Source of the DNA: Tritonibacter multivorans
GTDB taxonomy: Bacteria; Pseudomonadota; Alphaproteobacteria; Rhodobacterales; Rhodobacteraceae
Assembly: GCF_001458415.1 (NCBI RefSeq)
Contig: NZ_CYSD01000021.1
Location: forward strand, 124,001-188,000
Direction of reading: 5' to 3'
Length of the DNA stretch: 64,000 bases
Within the stretch, counting starts at the first letter, position 1. Every line of letters begins with the position of its first letter. This document shows positions 53,302-61,313 of this stretch, in pieces. Both the position numbers and the translations under genes were made by a program. The notes beneath the pieces are model-generated. The model did not search any database. It saw nothing but the letters and a program-made list of their open reading frames with translations, and was not told the DNA's origin.

Positions 53302-54507
53302 TCATCCTTTGACAGAGCCCGCAGTGAGCCCCTTGGTCATGAAACGTTCGAGCCCCAGAAACAGCGCCATAATAGGCACGGTGGCGATCACCGACCCGGC
53401 CATAAGATGTTGTCGAGGGATCTCGGAGGAATTGAGCGAAGCAATGCCGCGGGTCAGCGTGAACTTGGATGGATCATCCAGCAGCATGAACGCCAAGAGG
53501 AACTCGTTCCAGGCGATCATGAACACATAGAGCGACACCGACGCCAGCGCAGGCAATGACAGCGGCAGGGTGATTTTCCAGATCACCCGCAGTCGGGACA
53601 GGCCATCCATCAGACCCGCCTCTTCGATCTCTGCGGGAAGGCCACGGAAATACCCCTGCAGCATATAAAGCGCGACGGGAATGGTGGTGACCGGATAGAT
53701 CAGCACAATGCCAAAGATCGTATTGCGCAGCCCCGCCGTTGAAAACGCGATGTAGATCGGCAGCGCCAGAACGATCATCGGCACCATATAAATCAACAGG
53801 ATAGACCGCGCAAACGCCGCCCGCCCTTTGAACCGCAACCGCGCCACCGCATAGGCGCCGGGGATTGCAAACAGCAGGGTCACAACAACCGTGATCACCG
53901 AAATGAAGAAGCTGTTCAGCAGGTAGATGCCAAATCCGTGGTCACGAAACAGCTCTTCATAGCTGCGGAACAAACCCCAGCCCTTGCTGAAATCAATCGA
54001 GAAATCGAGCGGGTTTTGCAAAAGCGCCTGCTGGCTTTTGAGCGAGGTCATCACCATCACATAAAAGGGGATGACAACAATGGCGGTGAAGAAGATATAG
54101 CCAAACCCGGTGAGAAAGCGGATCACGGCTTCCTCAAATTCATGCCGGGTCAACGCGCCTTTGGGGGCATTTCGCATAATGCTGACCATGCCCAGCGCGG
54201 CACACAGCGCCATGGCGCCATGGCCGACGATCTGCGCAAAAGGCGACACCGTATCCCCGGACAGAATTGGGCCAAACCCCAACAGCCCAACCGCCGCAAC
54301 CCCCAGCGCCGCGATCCCCGCGGCCATGCGTGAATGGACCGCTGCCGCACCAATCACCGCGCCCCATAGCAGGGCCAGTATCAGCGTCGGGCGGAACGGC
54401 TCTCCGGTGGCGAAACTCATGGTGATCGACACGGTGACCGCAATCACAAAGGTCCAAAGCGCGCCCAGAACGGGGCCTGTGACATAGGCGTGATGGAACG
54501 TTTTCAT
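53302..54507 (-). CDS. Sugar ABC transporter permease, MalG type, with N-terminal extension
   Basis: 401 residues, about 110 longer than usual. The C-terminal 280 residues are a standard MalG-type subunit with EAA loop EEAGLMDGLSRLRVIWKITLPLSLP. The extra N-terminal part has about four hydrophobic segments (GALWTFVIAVTVSITMSF, TLILALLWGAVIGAAAV, AAGIAALGVAAVGLLGFG, GAMALCAALGMVSI). Its start overlaps the MalF gene by 4 nt. Function of the added segments is unknown. Confidence 0.9.
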   Translation of the reverse strand: MKTFHHAYVTGPVLGALWTFVIAVTVSITMSFATGEPFRPTLILALLWGAVIGAAAVHSRMAAGIAALGVAAVGLLGFGPILSGDTVSPFAQIVGHGAMALCAALGMVSIMRNAPKGALTRHEFEEAVIRFLTGFGYIFFTAIVVIPFYVMVMTSLKSQQALLQNPLDFSIDFSKGWGLFRSYEELFRDHGFGIYLLNSFFISVITVVVTLLFAIPGAYAVARLRFKGRAAFARSILLIYMVPMIVLALPIYIAFSTAGLRNTIFGIVLIYPVTTIPVALYMLQGYFRGLPAEIEEAGLMDGLSRLRVIWKITLPLSLPALASVSLYVFMIAWNEFLLAFMLLDDPSKFTLTRGIASLNSSEIPRQHLMAGSVIATVPIMALFLGLERFMTKGLTAGSVKG

Positions 54508-55772
54508 AGCCCTTCCTCCTGGCTCATGACGCGGAAGAAGAAGACGCTGAACAGCAGGAGGCAGCAGAAAATCACCACCGCCACCGCAGCCCCTGCCCCG
54601 ATGTTGGACAGCGCGAAAGCCTGTTCATAGACATTCACCGTCAGCGTCCGCGTGCCCGCATTTCCCCCGGTCAGCAGGAAAATGTCGTCGAATTTGTTGA
54701 AGGTCCAAATGAACCGCAGCAGGAACAACACCGACAGAATGCCCAGAAGCTGCGGCAGGCTGAGGTAGCGGAACTGCTGAAATGGTGTCGCACCATCCAT
54801 ATCGGCGGCCTCATACATCTCTGTGTCGATGCTCTGCATGCGCGCCAGGATGAACAGGAACGACAGCGGGAAATAGCGCCAGATCTCGAACACCGTGACC
54901 ATGATCAGCGCCAGTGGCTCCTCGCCAAAGAAGTTGATCGCCTGATCGGTCACGCCCATCTGCACCAAAAGCGCATTGATCGACCCTGAAAACGGATCGA
55001 GCAGCAGCACCCAGGCAAAAGCCACCGCAATCACCGGCGCCACATAGGGAAACAGATAAAGCCCGCGCAGGATGCCCTGACCTTTGAAGGATTTATCCAG
55101 CAGAAGCGCCGCAAACAGCCCCATGACCAGTGCGCCAATGGTACCAAAGACGGTGTAGAACAGCGTCACCCACAGCACCTTGAAGAACTCGCTGCTGTCA
55201 AAAATACGAGCAAAGTTTTCGCCAGTGAAGCTGAAATTGGTCAGGATATTCGATGCTGTGCCCGTCACAATTGGCGCACTGTCGCGGGGGCTGGGCCCGT
55301 CAAAAAACGCCTGCGCGGTGATCACCTTGATCTGCAAACGTTCGCGCGCGCCGCCCTCCCAGTCGCCAAAGTCGCAGAACAACTCGCGCCCGGTCACGGC
55401 ACAACTGTCCCCCAACCCGTCGATGATCTCGATCCCCTCGGGCAGCGTATCGCGCAGGGTGACGCCCGCAATCGACGCCTCTTGCGAGGAATTGCGCAAC
55501 CGGTAGCGCAGCGTCGCCTCGTCCCCCGGCGCAGTCGGCTTGCCGCGCACATCTTCGCGCACCGTGACCTCGGGCGGTCGCAGATTGGCGAGTTCAACAG
55601 GCTTGAAGCTGATCCAGAAAATCGCCAGAAGCGGCAGGATCACGACAAGCGCAACAGCGGCGATTGTGGGGGCAAGCATCCCCCAGGCCAGACGCGCTTC
55701 GCGCTTGGCCAGCGGCCCGGTGCCCCGCGGTGGATGCGCGGGCGGGCCGACGGGCGGGTCGGTCTGTGACAT
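54504..55772 (-). CDS. Sugar ABC transporter permease, MalF type, with inserted beta-rich domain
   Basis: 422 residues. After the first helix (about 30-52) comes a ~120-residue extracytoplasmic insertion (about 60-175) with DEATLRYRLRNSSQEA and GVTLRDTLPEGIEIIDG, which reads like a DUF11-type beta-sandwich with two cysteines. Then the usual permease core with EAA loop YEAADMDGATPFQQFRYLSLPQLLG. MalF of E. coli also has a large P2 loop, but at a different position. The domain may contact the binding protein. Confidence 0.88.
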   Translation of the reverse strand: MSQTDPPVGPPAHPPRGTGPLAKREARLAWGMLAPTIAAVALVVILPLLAIFWISFKPVELANLRPPEVTVREDVRGKPTAPGDEATLRYRLRNSSQEASIAGVTLRDTLPEGIEIIDGLGDSCAVTGRELFCDFGDWEGGARERLQIKVITAQAFFDGPSPRDSAPIVTGTASNILTNFSFTGENFARIFDSSEFFKVLWVTLFYTVFGTIGALVMGLFAALLLDKSFKGQGILRGLYLFPYVAPVIAVAFAWVLLLDPFSGSINALLVQMGVTDQAINFFGEEPLALIMVTVFEIWRYFPLSFLFILARMQSIDTEMYEAADMDGATPFQQFRYLSLPQLLGILSVLFLLRFIWTFNKFDDIFLLTGGNAGTRTLTVNVYEQAFALSNIGAGAAVAVVIFCCLLLFSVFFFRVMSQEEGL

Positions 55773-55832
55773 TGGAAATCCGTGGTCTGCAACTGGGGCA
55801 CCGGGCGTTTGCCGCCCGGCACCAAGGGGGCG

Positions 55833-57176
55833 TTAGTTCAGCGCGCCCAGTTCCTTATTCATCGCCGCAACCGCCGCAGAGGCATCGATTTTCTCGTCGA
55901 TGTACTGACGCACGATCCGGTTGATGGCCTGCGAGTTGATCATCTTGGACGCCAGCGACAGCTGCCCTTCCGCAACCCCCCAACGCTGCGCCACATCCAG
56001 ACCGCCAACGATTTCGTCGATCATGTCCTGCGCATAAAGATCCCCCAGCGGGGCTTTGCGGTCGACACCCACCGGCAGCTCGGCCCAGACCTTGGAAAAC
56101 GCCTGCGGATCCTCTGCGTTGCCCTTGCGGACCGGGAACTTGCCCTCGGGCGCAATCGACAGCGTCGAAGCGTAGCCATCGCTCATGGAGAACTCGACAA
56201 ACTCCATCGCCGCATCGGTGGACGCATCCGACGTGATGCCGAAGTAACGGATATCGCCCCAGGCCGCCCCATCCGGGTTGGACGGGCCAGAGAAGTTGGT
56301 GACGATGCCAGTTTTCGAGGCCAATTCACCGCTGGTGGGGTCATCGGTAATGGTGGGCGGCGCGCTGTCGCGCAGACCGGCCAGTTCATCCAAAATGAAC
56401 GGCGACCAGATGATCATCGCCGCTTTGCCCGCGAAATACAGCTCGCGGGACTGCTGCCAGTACAGCTCACCCGGAGGCGAGGCTTTGGCGATCGCTTTGT
56501 AGAAATCCAGCACCTCGGTGGTGGCGGCCTCATCGAGCGGCGAGAAGCCGTTTTCATCAACCGGCGACACCCCATTGGCCAAGAACACATGCTCCAGAAC
56601 CTGGCTCATGAAGTTCTCGTCCACCTTGGTCGCGGCGACAAAACCAAACATTTCCGGTGGGTTGTGCAGTTTCTCAAGCGCGGCCAGAACATTGGCATAT
56701 GAGGTCGGCGCGGCCAGACCGGCCGCGTCAAACAGATCCTTGCGATAGACCACCATCTGCGTCCAGCCATCCACCGGAACAGAGGCAAACCCGTCTTCGG
56801 TCGCAGCCATCGACAGTGCCCCAGATGCAAAGGTGCCCTGACCGAGGTTCTCGATCACATCGGTCGCGGCATCAATGTCCAGAATGCCGGCTTCGGCCCA
56901 GGGCAGCGCATATTGCAGCGTGTGGTAGATCACATCCGGCAGGTCATTGGCCGCGAAAGCCGCCGTGGCGCGGGTGCCAAGGTCACTTTCGGTCACCGGA
57001 ATGACCTCAACAGTGTGCCCGGTCATGGCCGAAAACTTCGCGGCCATTTCCTCCTGTTTGGCCAGCCGTTCCGCCTGTTCCTCGGTGGTCCAGAATTTGA
57101 TGTCCTCGGCCATCGCAAGACTGGTGCTGATTGCAATCAACGCGGTGCTCGCACTGAGAAGCTTTCTGATAGTCAT
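55833..57176 (-). CDS. Sugar ABC transporter substrate-binding protein, CUT1 type
   Basis: 447 residues from ATG 57176 (GGGAGGAAAACC upstream; the frame extends further without a ribosome-binding site). Sec signal peptide MTIRKLLSASTALIAISTSLAMA ending before EDI. The mature part is a MalE-like two-lobe protein (FSAMTGHTVEVIPVTESDLG, GWTQMVVYRKDLFDAAGL). Probably binds a small glycoside cleaved by the GH63-like enzyme of this operon. Confidence 0.92.
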   Translation of the reverse strand: MTIRKLLSASTALIAISTSLAMAEDIKFWTTEEQAERLAKQEEMAAKFSAMTGHTVEVIPVTESDLGTRATAAFAANDLPDVIYHTLQYALPWAEAGILDIDAATDVIENLGQGTFASGALSMAATEDGFASVPVDGWTQMVVYRKDLFDAAGLAAPTSYANVLAALEKLHNPPEMFGFVAATKVDENFMSQVLEHVFLANGVSPVDENGFSPLDEAATTEVLDFYKAIAKASPPGELYWQQSRELYFAGKAAMIIWSPFILDELAGLRDSAPPTITDDPTSGELASKTGIVTNFSGPSNPDGAAWGDIRYFGITSDASTDAAMEFVEFSMSDGYASTLSIAPEGKFPVRKGNAEDPQAFSKVWAELPVGVDRKAPLGDLYAQDMIDEIVGGLDVAQRWGVAEGQLSLASKMINSQAINRIVRQYIDEKIDASAAVAAMNKELGALN

Positions 57177-57219
57177 GGTTTTCCTCCCTATATTTCGATT
57201 TTTTCTTTGTCTTGAATTC

Positions 57220-58278
57220 CTAAGGTGCCGGCCCCAGCGATCCGCCCGCACGGAACGGCACGTCTTGTTCCTCTCGCAGGGTTTCCACGCGCTCCCCACG
57301 CACCCTGCGGATCAGAAGATGGGCCAGCCGCTCACCGGCAAAACGGTTGTCGACCGCGTAACTGGCAAGCGACGGCCGCGCGGCGGCGCCATCCTTGGTG
57401 CCGTCATAGGACACAATCGACAGATCGCGGCCAATGGTCAGCCCTTCCTCATGGGCCGCTTCCCAGGCCCCAAGCGCCGCAGCATCCACCGCATAGATCA
57501 GCGCAGTTGGGCGGTTCGCATGGGCCAGCAGGGCCCGCGCCGCATCCGCGCCCTGACTGCGGATCACCGCATTTTCACGGATCAGGTCCGGGTCGGCCTC
57601 CAACCCCAGATCCGAAAGCCCACGCAGGAACCCCGCAAGGCGCAGCTTTTCGTAATGATACCCCGGCGAACTGCCCACATAGCCAATCCGGCGATGCCCC
57701 GCCGCAAAGAGACGATGCACAGCATCGCGCATCGCCGCGCCGCCTTTGAAGTCAAACCACGCGCATCCCTCAGGGTCTGCCACCCGGCCAAACAGCACAA
57801 AGGGCACGTCCAAAGCCCGCAAATGCGCCACCCGCGGATCATCCGACCATGTGCGCGGCAGAATGAACCCATCCGCCTTGCGATCCTCAACCAGCTGCTG
57901 CATCCGCTTTAACACCGTGTCCTGCGTGTCCGCATTTGACACCGTCAGGGTCCAGCCTTCCTCGGCGGCGGCGCCCGAAGCGCCCGCCAGAAACTCTGCC
58001 AGAAACGGGTGATGCCCATCGTGGTTTCCGGCCTCGATGACCAGACCAATGGATTGCGACCTCCCGGTGCGAATGGCCTGCGCCTGTGTCAGCGGCCGAT
58101 AGCCCAGCCGCTCTGCCGCGCGCTCCACCCGCAGGCGCGTACTTTCCGAAATATCGCTATAGCCGTTCAGCGCGCGACTGATGGTGCCCTTGGTGATCCC
58201 AAGTTCCCGCGACAAATCCGAAATTGTCACGCGGCGCGCACCGGTCCCCATCCGTTTTGTGTTTTCTTGCCGAGTCAT
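57220..58278 (-). CDS. LacI-family transcriptional regulator
   Basis: 352 residues. Helix-turn-helix TISDLSRELGITKGTISRALNGYSD and hinge TQAQAIRTGRSQSIGLV, then the effector domain. GGGGGAG precedes the ATG. First gene of the importer/hydrolase operon, 28 bp downstream of a near-perfect palindrome (58306-58321). It most likely represses its own operon until a glycoside is present. Confidence 0.93.
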   Translation of the reverse strand: MTRQENTKRMGTGARRVTISDLSRELGITKGTISRALNGYSDISESTRLRVERAAERLGYRPLTQAQAIRTGRSQSIGLVIEAGNHDGHHPFLAEFLAGASGAAAEEGWTLTVSNADTQDTVLKRMQQLVEDRKADGFILPRTWSDDPRVAHLRALDVPFVLFGRVADPEGCAWFDFKGGAAMRDAVHRLFAAGHRRIGYVGSSPGYHYEKLRLAGFLRGLSDLGLEADPDLIRENAVIRSQGADAARALLAHANRPTALIYAVDAAALGAWEAAHEEGLTIGRDLSIVSYDGTKDGAAARPSLASYAVDNRFAGERLAHLLIRRVRGERVETLREEQDVPFRAGGSLGPAP

Positions 58279-58305
58279 CGCTCCCCCTAACCTTAAGAGA
58301 AAGTT

Positions 58306-58321
58306 CCGAAATCGGTTTCGG
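58306..58321. promoter_or_regulatory. LacI-type operator before the GH63 importer operon
   Basis: CCGAAATCGGTTTCGG matches the symmetric CCGAAACCGGTTTCGG at 15 of 16 positions and has the central CG typical of LacI operators. It lies 28-43 bp before the LacI start, where the promoter should be. Confidence 0.8.
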
Positions 58322-58594
58322 CAAGATATTTTTTTAACTGAATAAATTTCATGCCCATTTCACGGGCAAAAATTAGATAATAATTTTGAATTCTTAGCGC
58401 GACACACAGGCCAACCGCGAACCTGCGCCCAAAATACGGGCGACGTGTGCAAGAAAAACCCTGTACAACCAGCATTTGCGCTCTGAAAAAACCACCGGAA
58501 CAGGGAACCGGACCGGGCGGTTTCGGACCGGCAAGTGCAACCGCGCCACGCAAGGAACCTGCCCGACAGCGCGGAAAACCAAGCCCCCAGAAAC

Positions 58595-58619
58595 GAAAAA
58601 GAGCACCCAAGGGCGCTCT
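58595..58619 (-). terminator. Minus-strand rho-independent terminator
   Basis: On the minus strand AGAGCGCCC and GGGTGCTCT form a 9-bp stem with one mismatch and a TT loop, followed by TTTTTC. It lies 10 bp past the stop of a short open frame (58630), not past tniQ, which has its own terminator. Confidence 0.75.
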
Positions 58620-58675
58620 CTGTCTTACCTCAGAACTGCCATCGCAGGATCCCGCCCGCGTGCTGGGCGCTCTGT

Positions 58676-58797
58676 AGATCGGGGCAAAGTTGTCTCCAAT
58701 CAACCTGAAAAACCATGGGAATCCAATGATTTATTATTGTGTTTTTCGGCCTAGGAGCAAAGATCCCGCGAAAGTCCGAGGTAAGATCGCGCGAAAC
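58676..58797. repeat. Three AGATC-nn-G-nn-AAA repeats, possible transposase sites
   Basis: AGATCGGGGCAAAG (58676), AGATCCCGCGAAAG (58761) and AGATCGCGCGAAAC (58784) share the pattern AGATCnnGnnAAA. Multiple short direct repeats are typical of Tn7-like ends. The first copy is preceded by TG (TGTAGATC). The other transposon end is outside the window, so this is tentative. Confidence 0.35.
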
Positions 58798-58810
58798 CTT
58801 TGATTAGGCA

Positions 58811-58840
58811 ACAAAAAAGCCCGCCAAAGCGGGCTCGTTT
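58811..58840 (-). terminator. Rho-independent terminator of the transposition operon
   Basis: On the minus strand AGCCCGC-TTTG-GCGGGCT is followed by TTTTTGT. It lies about 25 bp past the tniQ stop. Confidence 0.9.
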
Positions 58841-58860
58841 TCCTGAACTGATGTGTAGAC

Positions 58861-60330
58861 CTAAGCTGCAAACCTTTCAGCAATCAAAGGTTTGACCGCG
58901 ACATATATAGATCCGACCCCTTTCCTGTCCGGATTTCGGAACGCGGCCGTCTTTCCTTTGAATATGTCTGCGAAAAGGTTTTCGAACCGGCCTGCGCCGC
59001 GCTGGCAGGCATAAGAAATCGAATGAACATCCTGCAGATCTGAACCACCTATTTCAGGCAAGTTCGCAATCCATCCCAAAATTTCATCGAGATGCGTCTG
59101 AGCGAACACAACGTGGCGATTGGACCCGCGTCCCGTCCGAGGGACAAGCGGTTGGAGTATTCCGGAACGATAGAGCGCTTCAAACTGATGTTTCGTTGCC
59201 ACGAGATAATCTGGAACATCGCGCATCGGGATTGCGCTTTGAAACGCCTCCACCAGTGGGACAGTCTCTTTGGCTTCAAACACCAGATTTCCGCACTCGA
59301 CCTCGGTCACATCGGCTGGAATTTCGCCCATGCTCTTGAGGAGACGCGCCAGACGTTTTCGTTCCACCCCGACAGTTTCCGACAAGCTGTTCAACGTGTG
59401 GAATCGCCGCTCGGTGATTTCAACGCCAAGAATGGAGGTGCCGGGCTCGACGGCCGAGTGTTTTACAATGTGGTCGCGCAGAAGGTCTCGGATTGGACCG
59501 GGATCGATTGCATTACATCTGCGATCCAACCAATCAAAGAGCTTCCCATAGTGCGCCAGCGGGCCCGCTTGAACGGCAGTCGCTGGCGATGTTTGGCGGA
59601 TCGTGTCGAGCGCTTCTTCAACGGCCTCAGGGCCCTCGCTGTAGATCGAGAACCCTATATCAGTGGCCTCTTCGATTTCTGCAGGTGAACGTTTGGTCAG
59701 CTTGACTTTGTGGCCGTGCTGCAAAACAGCACCGATCATTTCAGCGGCAGCCAGAACATGTTCAAGTGTTTGATCCGCAAGCCAAGGCGTCTCATCCACA
59801 ACCTGTCCATGGACCCGCGCGCGCAACCATTCGAGATAGGTTGGAACAGGGCCGACTGCGGCTTTGGGATCAGCCAAAGGCATATCACTCATAGCCACGC
59901 GCAAGTTGGTTGCTGAGGCCCTACCTGTTGGCTCGAGCCAGACACCGTGCTTCTCGCAGCGCTGAACGTGTCGGAAACCCCACATCAAACGGAAACGCCA
60001 ATCTTCCGGTGCACCGTCTTCGGCTAGGCAACAAGGGCAATAGCGAGCAGCACGTGGTGACAAGAAAGCCTTTGAAATCGGCTCACCGCGAAACTCTCCC
60101 CTGCGCCGCAATACCCGAATGGCATTGTCCATGTAGGTGCCAAACGTTTCACCAATTACCTCAACGAACTTCTCGACAGCTTCCGCGCGCCCAGACACGA
60201 AATGCTCGTGGTGGATCCCGTTGTCGCGCAAGAGCCGCTCCATCCCGCGGCTGGTATGGAAAATGGACAAGCGGTCGGCATAGGAAATCAGGGTTTCCTG
60301 CGGATCGAAGGGCAACTGAGGCCAGAGCAT
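58861..60330 (-). CDS. tniQ: TniQ/TnsD-family target-selection protein
   Basis: 489 residues from ATG 60330; upstream in-frame ATGs lie inside tnsC. The N-terminal TniQ domain (LPFDPQETLISYADRLSIFH) contains the zinc-binding cysteines and histidine in ARYCPCCLAED...HVQRCEKHGVW. A long C-terminal part (about 180-489) is closer in size to TnsD than to the short TniQ of Tn5053. It would bind a specific DNA site and recruit TnsC. Last gene of the module, followed by a strong terminator. Target site unknown. Confidence 0.9.
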   Translation of the reverse strand: MLWPQLPFDPQETLISYADRLSIFHTSRGMERLLRDNGIHHEHFVSGRAEAVEKFVEVIGETFGTYMDNAIRVLRRRGEFRGEPISKAFLSPRAARYCPCCLAEDGAPEDWRFRLMWGFRHVQRCEKHGVWLEPTGRASATNLRVAMSDMPLADPKAAVGPVPTYLEWLRARVHGQVVDETPWLADQTLEHVLAAAEMIGAVLQHGHKVKLTKRSPAEIEEATDIGFSIYSEGPEAVEEALDTIRQTSPATAVQAGPLAHYGKLFDWLDRRCNAIDPGPIRDLLRDHIVKHSAVEPGTSILGVEITERRFHTLNSLSETVGVERKRLARLLKSMGEIPADVTEVECGNLVFEAKETVPLVEAFQSAIPMRDVPDYLVATKHQFEALYRSGILQPLVPRTGRGSNRHVVFAQTHLDEILGWIANLPEIGGSDLQDVHSISYACQRGAGRFENLFADIFKGKTAAFRNPDRKGVGSIYVAVKPLIAERFAA

Positions 60331-60332
60331 GG

Positions 60333-61313
60333 TCACTGCCCCCATCCGATGGCCGAGAGTTCTCGCTGCACGTCCTGCCAGTCGCCAGAATGAAACGGGG
60401 TCATGCCGATGCACTTGGAGCTCTTGCGGTACACGACCTCTGCCCGAGAAAGGGTCAATTCCGTTCGTTTGCGGGTCACAGCATCCTTCAGGATCAGCTT
60501 GCCCAGTTCGACGCTCCGCCCGATCTGGCCGCGCTGGGCAAACAGGATGCGCTCGGCCATGGCGCTGCCGTCCGGCATGGCAAGACCAAGCATCTTGGCC
60601 GAATAGGCGACGTTCCGGATGAAATCCGAGACCTCCTTGCTGCCAGGCCGGATGTCACCCATGGAGAGTTCTTGGAAGCGGCGAGCGGTTTCGCCGGATT
60701 GTTCCGAGAGAATGTCATCGCGCAGGCTGGGAACGCCCGCGATGACCAGCGCCACCCCACCGGCGGATTGCATGATGTGCTTCAGGGATTGGATCGCACC
60801 TGCCACATCTCGGCCCGAGCCGCGGCGGAAGATGTGATGGCATTCATCGATGATGAGCGCCCGAATGCCGAAATTGGTCAGCCGATGCATGACCATCTCC
60901 CATGCATCCGCAGAGCGGATTTTGGCATCGACGCGATGGTAGCCCGTCCTTACAAGGATCAGCTCGGCAAGCTTCTTGATCGTCGCTTCGGGAGGCACGG
61001 TGATGTAGAGCGTGTTCCCCTCATGCCCCTCGGTTGCCTCCGTCAGAACAGGGTTCACCCGCAGCATCCGTTTCAGGAGCGCCGTTTTCCCGTCTCCGAA
61101 GCGGCCCAACACCATGAGGCCACGACTTTCGCCGGTCAGCGGATCGACCCGCGGCTGTGCGGTCATCGCGCCATTGTCGTCAATTTCGAAGAGATCGACG
61201 AGCTGGTCTTCCAGCTCATCTTCCATGCCAAAGCGCCAGTAGCGCGCCTCCAGCCATGCGGTCTTCTCGGTGGTCGTGGTCGGGGTTGCAGTCTGGGTCG
61301 TCATCCTGGTCAT
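60333..61313 (-). CDS. tnsC: TnsC/TniB-family AAA+ ATPase
   Basis: 326 residues. Walker A GRFGDGKTALL (about residue 70), Walker B ALIIDECHHIF (about 157) and sensor region VALVIAGVPSL. The ATPase forms filaments on DNA and links TniQ to the transposase. Its start overlaps the transposase stop by 4 nt, and tniQ begins 2 nt after its stop. Confidence 0.92.
   Translation of the reverse strand: MTRMTTQTATPTTTTEKTAWLEARYWRFGMEDELEDQLVDLFEIDDNGAMTAQPRVDPLTGESRGLMVLGRFGDGKTALLKRMLRVNPVLTEATEGHEGNTLYITVPPEATIKKLAELILVRTGYHRVDAKIRSADAWEMVMHRLTNFGIRALIIDECHHIFRRGSGRDVAGAIQSLKHIMQSAGGVALVIAGVPSLRDDILSEQSGETARRFQELSMGDIRPGSKEVSDFIRNVAYSAKMLGLAMPDGSAMAERILFAQRGQIGRSVELGKLILKDAVTRKRTELTLSRAEVVYRKSSKCIGMTPFHSGDWQDVQRELSAIGWGQ

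Larger units (their letters stand above)
58322..58860. other. Intergenic region between the LacI operon and the Tn7-like module
   Basis: It holds the LacI operon promoter on the left. A minus-strand terminator is at 58595-58619. To its right is a frame open from about 58803 to the stop at 58630, with no ribosome-binding site; this may be a 3' gene remnant. Short AGATC-containing repeats lie at 58676, 58761 and 58784. The tniQ terminator is at 58811-58835. No recognisable gene. Confidence 0.6.

Noticed and set aside
52040-53530. 496-codon plus-strand open frame
   Set aside because: Antisense to the GH63-like gene and the end of a permease gene.
58293-58703. 136-codon minus-strand open frame upstream of the LacI gene
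   Set aside because: It runs across a terminator and the LacI operator/promoter region, has no ribosome-binding site, and its product shows no recognisable domain.
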